A stretch of 36,294 nucleotides of DNA from Bacteroidales bacterium (GTDB lineage Bacteria; Bacteroidota; Bacteroidia; Bacteroidales; UBA1556), in assembly GCA_023145955.1 (NCBI GenBank), contig JAGLDA010000111.1, positions 1 through 36,294 on the forward strand, in the 5' to 3' direction. A program made the position numbers and the translations under genes. The notes below the pieces were generated by a model. That model ran no database searches. It saw only the letters and a program-made list of their open reading frames with translations, and was not told the origin of the DNA. Below, one piece after another: positions 32,701 through 36,294 of the stretch; positions within the stretch are counted from its first letter, which is position 1; the number at the start of each line of letters is the position of its first letter.

Positions 32701-34933
32701 CTAATATATCTGAAACCTTAGCCTCTTTCTTATGTACAATACCACCAATCTCAAGGTGCATAAATTGGGATGAAGCTCTAACTAATATTACAGTGCCAAT
32801 TTTTTTGCATAAGTTATTAGTATTTTCAATAAAACGCTTTTCTTCGCCAGTTTTCACATCTGGTAACCCAAGGAAAATTAAGCTTGAGTTTACAGACTCA
32901 ACATTAATAATATCATAGAAACTTCTATTTTCTATCTGGTTATTAATAATACGAACATCACATTCTATTCTTAAATTCGATAGAATATTTTGTGCTTGCT
33001 TATAAAGTTTATCATGGTCATCATTAATAGGGTTTACAACCATTAATCTTAATTTGGCTTTTGACCATTCTTCATTTTCGTGGAGGAATTTAGTAAGTTG
33101 TAGGGATAGGTTTCCGTTTTGTCCTTTACCTCTCCACCAAATATCTATTTGTTTTTTATCACCATATTTCAATTTATGATCATAATCCATTAAGACTATA
33201 TTCTGGTCTAGCGTATATATATTTCTCAATAATTGAGCAAAACGAATTGGGTCTTCTGTATTTCGTGCCCAGCCCATAAATATTGTATTAGGCTCAACCC
33301 CTGCAAAACCATATGTAGATGATACTTGTTCTATGCCATCGTAGATATTATTCACACTATGTTGACGCACAAAAACACCATCTGATTGTTGAGATGAGTC
33401 TAAAGATTGTTCATCTTTTGTAAAATTATAAGCTTGATCTTTAGTTTTTAATTTTAAATCAAATGCTGATAAGAATCCATATTTACCAATAAATAGCTTC
33501 CCAATCTCTAATAAATGTGGACGCTCTTTATTCTCTCCACTAAAAAGTAGAATATTTGGTTTCCAATTTCGTTTTTCCAGCGATTTTTCTGATAATTTAG
33601 TAATGGAAGTTCTAACCATCGATGACCATACACTACTCCATACATCACCAAAGTCTGATTTTATTTCTTTTCTTTTCAATAAGAAATATATTAGCCACAT
33701 AATAATAAATGAGGCAAACATAGCGACAGGGTTAAGTTGCATCATCACTCCAAAACTAGCAATAAATCCTATAATACCAATCCACTTATTTACAGCAAAA
33801 CTAGGTCTGAAGTCACTGCTTGCCCAGCTCTCAAGAGCAAAAGCAAGATTGATAAATCCGTAAGCTGCTATGTAAAACATAGAAACAACTTCAGCAATTG
33901 CATCCAGCTCTCCAATAAGTACTCCTAATTCAGCAATTATAAAAGTAAATATAAGAGCGTTACGAGGTTCGTTTGAGCCTCCATGTCCTTTGCCAAACCA
34001 TTTTGGAATTACCTTGTCGTGAGATATCGCTTGAATAATACGTGGTGCTCCAAGTATTCCTCCTAATGCAGAGGAAAGAGTGGCGCCCCATATACCTGCT
34101 ATTACTAGTGGTGAATAGTAAGCGATTTTTAGAAGAAAGTTATTATCTGTTAGTAGTACATCTCTATTTACAAAGTATGCTATTGCTATACTTAATACTA
34201 AATATACAACGAGACCTGTTGCAACAGCCCACATTGTTCCTTTAGGAATAGCACTTTTAGGATCTTTTAAATCGCCAGACATTGCTACTCCAGCAGTAAA
34301 ACCCGTTACTGCAGGGAAAAATATAGCAAAAACAGTAATCAGAGGAACTCCATTACTTGCAGGAGTCATTATAGGTTCGGCAATAGATGAGGGATCCATG
34401 AATGCAAATCCCAATCCAATTGATACTAGGGAAAGTGCTATAGCTCCTAAAACAAAAAATTGAGTTTTAATAGCTAAAGATGTGCTTATAAAAGCTATGG
34501 CAACTAATGATAAAAGAACAATAGAACCGATAATCCTCACAGAGTTAATATCGTTTTCCATTCCAGTAAAATTACTTATAGCTTCAATTCCAAGGAAGTT
34601 TTCGGTAAAACCAACTATATAAAGTGCAATACTAAGTGCAGTACCAATAAAAAGGGTAATACCAATAGAGCCACCCATGGGTAGACCAAGGCTTCTAGAG
34701 AGTATGTAATATATACCGCCTGTTTTTATCTTTTTGTCTGTGGCAATACTAGATATACTTAAGCTGGTTGTAATGGAAATAATGTGTGCTATTAGTACAA
34801 TAGCTATGGTAGCTATTAGCCCAGCTTGTCCAATAACCCAGCCTAATCGCATATACATTATTACACCTAATATAGTAAGTACCGAAGGTGTATATACTCC
34901 TGCAAATGCTCCAAATTTTTTAGCTACTGCCAT
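29789..34933 (-). CDS. SLC12-type cation-chloride cotransporter fused to a helical region, AAA+ ATPase and winged helix
   Basis: Residues 8-420 are a 12-helix APC-fold core of the SLC12 type (GVYTPSVLTILGVIMYMRLGWVIGQAG at TM1, then FFPAVTGFTAGVAMSGDLKDP and SSALGGILGAPRIIQAI). Residues 455-750 match the cytosolic SLC12 C-terminal domain. Residues 750-1400 are long, charged, mostly helical and unassigned. Residues 1400-1620 form an AAA+ module: Walker A GLPGSGKT at 425-432 of the last 1000 (residues 1425-1432), Walker B IIIFEDIE at 1488-1495, sensor-1 N1529 after a beta strand. Residues 1640-1714 look like a winged helix (ISAYKLSKVTDL ... LLEMQRIGIIEEKGENIYEISPLL). Known bacterial and archaeal SLC12 proteins are about 700-750 residues, so this is more than twice the usual length. 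Electroneutral ion uptake under nucleotide control is inferred. The start at 34933 follows a -7 element. Confidence 0.85.
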   Translation of the reverse strand: MAVAKKFGAFAGVYTPSVLTILGVIMYMRLGWVIGQAGLIATIAIVLIAHIISITTSLSISSIATDKKIKTGGIYYILSRSLGLPMGGSIGITLFIGTALSIALYIVGFTENFLGIEAISNFTGMENDINSVRIIGSIVLLSLVAIAFISTSLAIKTQFFVLGAIALSLVSIGLGFAFMDPSSIAEPIMTPASNGVPLITVFAIFFPAVTGFTAGVAMSGDLKDPKSAIPKGTMWAVATGLVVYLVLSIAIAYFVNRDVLLTDNNFLLKIAYYSPLVIAGIWGATLSSALGGILGAPRIIQAISHDKVIPKWFGKGHGGSNEPRNALIFTFIIAELGVLIGELDAIAEVVSMFYIAAYGFINLAFALESWASSDFRPSFAVNKWIGIIGFIASFGVMMQLNPVAMFASFIIMWLIYFLLKRKEIKSDFGDVWSSVWSSMVRTSITKLSEKSLEKRNWKPNILLFSGENKERPHLLEIGKLFIGKYGFLSAFDLKLKTKDQAYNFTKDEQSLDSSQQSDGVFVRQHSVNNIYDGIEQVSSTYGFAGVEPNTIFMGWARNTEDPIRFAQLLRNIYTLDQNIVLMDYDHKLKYGDKKQIDIWWRGKGQNGNLSLQLTKFLHENEEWSKAKLRLMVVNPINDDHDKLYKQAQNILSNLRIECDVRIINNQIENRSFYDIINVESVNSSLIFLGLPDVKTGEEKRFIENTNNLCKKIGTVILVRASSQFMHLEIGGIVHKKEAKVSDILVNSTKNTINLNYPKYKALEIANTDFFNSHVSNMEDLKQGPLEELIKIENTILTEFGNIIINATNDLETSLKGTKPEHYSARISATHTKTFSKINELLTSTNKTQLFDQKQVITNLIKQEVKSIEHIYKTLPKNVKVKYGIDDIQKDKNDNFDIRLYKWLCRKLVLVGKKEFSYNIKYQHLLTEKILDTNIRFLEDTLIRLGSMSSQNITDIEIYTSSLDKIFLDLYLSANKDQKVDNKQLANIKTLTTELINIAKKRMTDCIYYRENLTYILTNILNEESSFVDVNDTLNDDFNIDKSLKGIADRFSLIPDKRFRNQTMLINRVHLNIILLGFSAQLRQFTQLILKRVKVNLEKDITSIQAKYLEYLESYKENYDKSTDAEFSYNKDDISVNFDQNSAKGLINLLNRSQKNILKLLPESIEILSEESENMIGTNKQYQELDTINISVTRLIDFIIQDEFTSKIRDIIFDLPEKISSQSHYLQDHMRYMTYCIENKDSVEEDFDIFLDNEIKTIENNNKQNEDFVEDILLKIEERQRIINEKTSIYPFILSATNLKQYIKQRDNTNTKNKISILVTKANNLFRSIAANIWYQESESFILTKKFLNDDDKDYYLKSKQRKAISKIKASEEITNSLPYYYQQLFTNRQNYIPEFWVDREDAQEEFNNYLEDRKINIARALLIKGLPGSGKTHLSYYFANNTPNNNKVITISPPIGGSIDTSIFNKTVTQAFENSNANDFSNIDDNTIIIFEDIELWWQKSNEGFIVFDQIFDIINEHADRLTFIIIINSFTYSIIEKLRDLKRILSHIINLDIVDARSIEKMIWKRHKSGGFKISLGNKSEDNFHSWDFARLFSKYFKSSKGYINTAMYNWTNNIISINDKKLEVRKPITINSNLFDSLSDNELLILQSLIIHKHISAYKLSKVTDLETSFTTRKLLEMQRIGIIEEKGENIYEISPLLMPTIINVLESKKFL

Positions 34934-34959
34934 ATATTGTTTTATTAGTATTTAGTTTT

Positions 34960-34967
34960 CAAAGATA
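34960..34967 (-). promoter_or_regulatory. Bacteroidota -7 promoter element before the SLC12-ATPase gene
   Basis: On the minus strand it reads TATCTTTG, matching TAnnTTTG, 26 bases before the ATG at 34933. It lies in the 68-base gap after the 5-formyl-THF cyclo-ligase gene and would drive the SLC12-MscS pair independently. Confidence 0.5.
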
Positions 34968-35001
34968 AAAAAAATAATTTACTTAATGGATTATAATGAA
35001 A

Positions 35002-35550
35002 TTATGGTGTAGAGCTAATTATGATGTCCATTTTTATATCAGTACTTTCTATGGGTACTGTATTAATTATCTGAAAATCGAAGCAAATTCCAACTTTTAT
35101 TGCGTCAATATTATTTAGTATTCTATCATAAAATGCTTTTCCTCTTCCAAGTCTATTGTTTTGATTATCAAAGGCTATTCCTGGAATAATTGCAAAGTCA
35201 ATCTGCTTGTAATTTGTAAGTTTAGGCCCTATAGGTTCGTAAATGCCAAACTTAGAACCTTTTTTTAGATCATCAATTTTGGTAAATAATCGAAATTCTA
35301 AATCATTACCTTTTACTGTTGGTAAGTATATATTTTTCTTCGAACTCCATTTTTTAATAAATGAATGGGTATATACCTCGTCATCCATAGACCAATATGC
35401 TAGTATTGATTCAGATTCAATAAAGTTATTGTTTAGTTCAAGTTTGCTAAATATTAATTTAGAAAGAAGTAACTTTTGGTCATTACTAATTTCTGATTTT
35501 AAATATTTTATTCTCTTTCGTATATTTCTTTTTTGCTCCTGTATATCCAT
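35002..35550 (-). CDS. 5-formyltetrahydrofolate cyclo-ligase
   Basis: This enzyme (MTHFS, YgfA family) converts 5-formyl-THF to 5,10-methenyl-THF with ATP, returning the storage form to one-carbon metabolism. The 182-residue length is typical. An N-terminal basic helix (KRNIRKRIKYLKS) is followed by the substrate region ILAYWSMDDEVYT, GIYEPIGP, and the signature PGIAFDNQNNRLGRGKAFYDR, where the family usually has GRGKGYYDR or GRGAGYYD. The Gly-to-Ala change there is noteworthy but probably tolerated. In many bacteria the gene lies beside ssrS (6S RNA); no such RNA is recognised here. The downstream SLC12 gene has its own promoter element. Confidence 0.92.
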   Translation of the reverse strand: MDIQEQKRNIRKRIKYLKSEISNDQKLLLSKLIFSKLELNNNFIESESILAYWSMDDEVYTHSFIKKWSSKKNIYLPTVKGNDLEFRLFTKIDDLKKGSKFGIYEPIGPKLTNYKQIDFAIIPGIAFDNQNNRLGRGKAFYDRILNNIDAIKVGICFDFQIINTVPIESTDIKMDIIISSTP

Positions 35551-35610
35551 AGATTATATCAAAAAATGATGAATTATTGTTTCTACGTATAATCCTAACT
35601 ATAGTTGCAT

Positions 35611-35650
35611 AAAAAAATAGCTAGATATTTATACCTAGCTATTTGTAATT
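35611..35650 (-). terminator. Rho-independent terminator after the lipoprotein gene
   Basis: AAATAGCTAG (35615-35624) pairs with CTAGCTATTT (35635-35644). On the minus strand the stem is followed by seven T residues. It lies 29 bases past the lipoprotein stop codon. Confidence 0.75.
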
Positions 35651-35672
35651 ACAATACTTTTTTTTAAAATGA

Positions 35673-36068
35673 CTATGGAATTGTTGTGCATTCACGAACA
35701 TTGCCATAAGTAGTACCTTTGCTGTTAGTAGCATAAGCAGCAATATAGTATTTTACGCCATTTAAGAGCCCTGAAGGTTTGCTTACAAAAGTTCCTTCTC
35801 CAGTTCCATCTTCTGTATAACCATTAGATTTTTCTAATGTTGGATTTTCGTTTGATGAAGAATAGCAAACTCCCCGTTTTGTAATGTCCGCACCTCCATT
35901 ATCAGTAATATTTCCTCCTGTTGTGACTGTTGTAGGTTTAATGTCAGTAATTTCCAGCGTAGTCAATGTAGGAGCTGTTGCATCTTTATCATCGTCTTTT
36001 GAACAACTAACTTGAATTAGACTAATACTTAAAAGCATGAAAAAGAAAAATCTTGTTGATTTTTTCAT
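35673..36068 (-). CDS. Surface-type lipoprotein with one Fn3-like domain
   Basis: The 131-residue product has a lipoprotein signal peptide (MKKSTRFFFFMLLSISLIQVSC) with the lipobox cysteine at residue 22. It is followed by SKDDDKD, a Lys/Asp-rich stretch like the lipoprotein export signal that directs Bacteroidota lipoproteins to the cell surface. The remainder (about 37-128) is one beta-sandwich repeat of the type ITDIKPTTVTTGGNITDNGGADITKRGVCYS ... LNGVKYYIAAYATNSKGTTYGN, common in larger Bacteroidota surface proteins ahead of a catalytic or FISUMP domain. Here it stands alone and may be a truncated member. Its leader holds a -7 element at 36127-36134 and a short hairpin at 36103-36122. Confidence 0.82.
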   Translation of the reverse strand: MKKSTRFFFFMLLSISLIQVSCSKDDDKDATAPTLTTLEITDIKPTTVTTGGNITDNGGADITKRGVCYSSSNENPTLEKSNGYTEDGTGEGTFVSKPSGLLNGVKYYIAAYATNSKGTTYGNVRECTTIP

Positions 36069-36126
36069 AATAGTGTTGTTAGATTAGTAATAATTTGTCA
36101 TTTCGATATCTGTAAATATCGAACTA

Positions 36127-36134
36127 CAAATATA
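36127..36134 (-). promoter_or_regulatory. Bacteroidota -7 promoter element before the lipoprotein gene
   Basis: On the minus strand it reads TATATTTG, matching TAnnTTTG, with a leader of about 55 bases. Within that leader TCGATAT and ATATCGA (36103-36122) form a seven-base-pair hairpin with a six-base loop. The last 160 bases of the window show nothing further. Confidence 0.5.
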
Positions 36135-36294
36135 AGTAAAAATAATTAATTAGGGTGAATATCATTAATTGAGGTTTATTATATATAGAAAAAATGATTG
36201 TTTTTACCAATAGATTATAGTTATATGAATTTAACTATATTTGCTAGCAGTTAACTTTCAAAATAGGATTCAACGGTTCTGAGAAATTAGTTAT

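Noticed and set aside
35243..35569. 108-codon plus-strand frame over the 5-formyl-THF cyclo-ligase gene
   Set aside because: Opposite-strand shadow of a recognised enzyme with no independent signals.

Overview
The window looks like chromosomal DNA from a member of the Bacteroidota. It is AT-rich, and starts rarely carry a purine-rich ribosome binding site. Several genes are preceded by the phylum's TAnnTTTG -7 element. One protein ends in a type A sorting domain of the type IX secretion system (T9SS), an OmpA-type protein has the architecture of the T9SS component PorE, and one lipoprotein has an SKDDD surface-export signal. Genus or family cannot be read from the sequence.

Layout. (1) 220-15587, plus strand: ligA, a PlsC-like acyltransferase, an AbgT-family transporter, a large GT2 glycosyltransferase fused to a degenerate phosphoglycosyl-transferase-like half, an outer-membrane barrel with a very basic tail, a PorE/OmpA-like protein, a DEDDh exonuclease, an unknown protein with its own promoter and terminator, a DUF493-like and a YbaB-like protein, argS, a small unknown, wecB and a hotdog thioesterase. 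A 151-bp nested inverted-repeat element lies between wecB and the thioesterase. (2) 15588-15750, a convergent junction holding a decayed 3' end of a second wecB. (3) 15751-28160, minus strand: a T9SS cargo protein with tryptophan-phased repeats, a small outer-membrane barrel, an acyl-CoA synthetase, miaA, a PhnP-like metallo-hydrolase, a ClC-CBS chloride channel or transporter, uvrB and an M16 zinc protease. (4) 28437-28994, plus strand: an isolated NUMOD4/HNH/HTH protein. (5) 29055-36068, minus strand: a MscS-like channel, a 1714-residue SLC12 transporter fused to an AAA+ ATPase, 5-formyl-THF cyclo-ligase and a short lipoprotein.

Most of the content is housekeeping: DNA replication and repair (ligA, uvrB, exonuclease), translation and tRNA modification (argS, miaA), lipid and envelope functions, and folate metabolism. 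The strongest candidate for something undescribed is the two-gene unit at 29055-34933. A cation-chloride-cotransporter core carries about 650 residues of unassigned helical sequence, an AAA+ module with clear Walker A, Walker B and sensor-1 motifs, and a C-terminal winged-helix-like segment. Its stop codon overlaps the start of the MscS-like channel gene (TAATG). A promoter-like element precedes the pair and a strong hairpin terminator follows it. A coupled ion-uptake and pressure-release module under ATPase control is a reasonable hypothesis, but an inference.

Other points of interest are the glycosyltransferase fusion with a PGT fold lacking its catalytic core, the nested palindromic element, the wecB relic, and a dispersed GATAGCTATC palindrome present in two copies. 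No tRNA, rRNA, CRISPR array, transposase or complete insertion sequence was seen.
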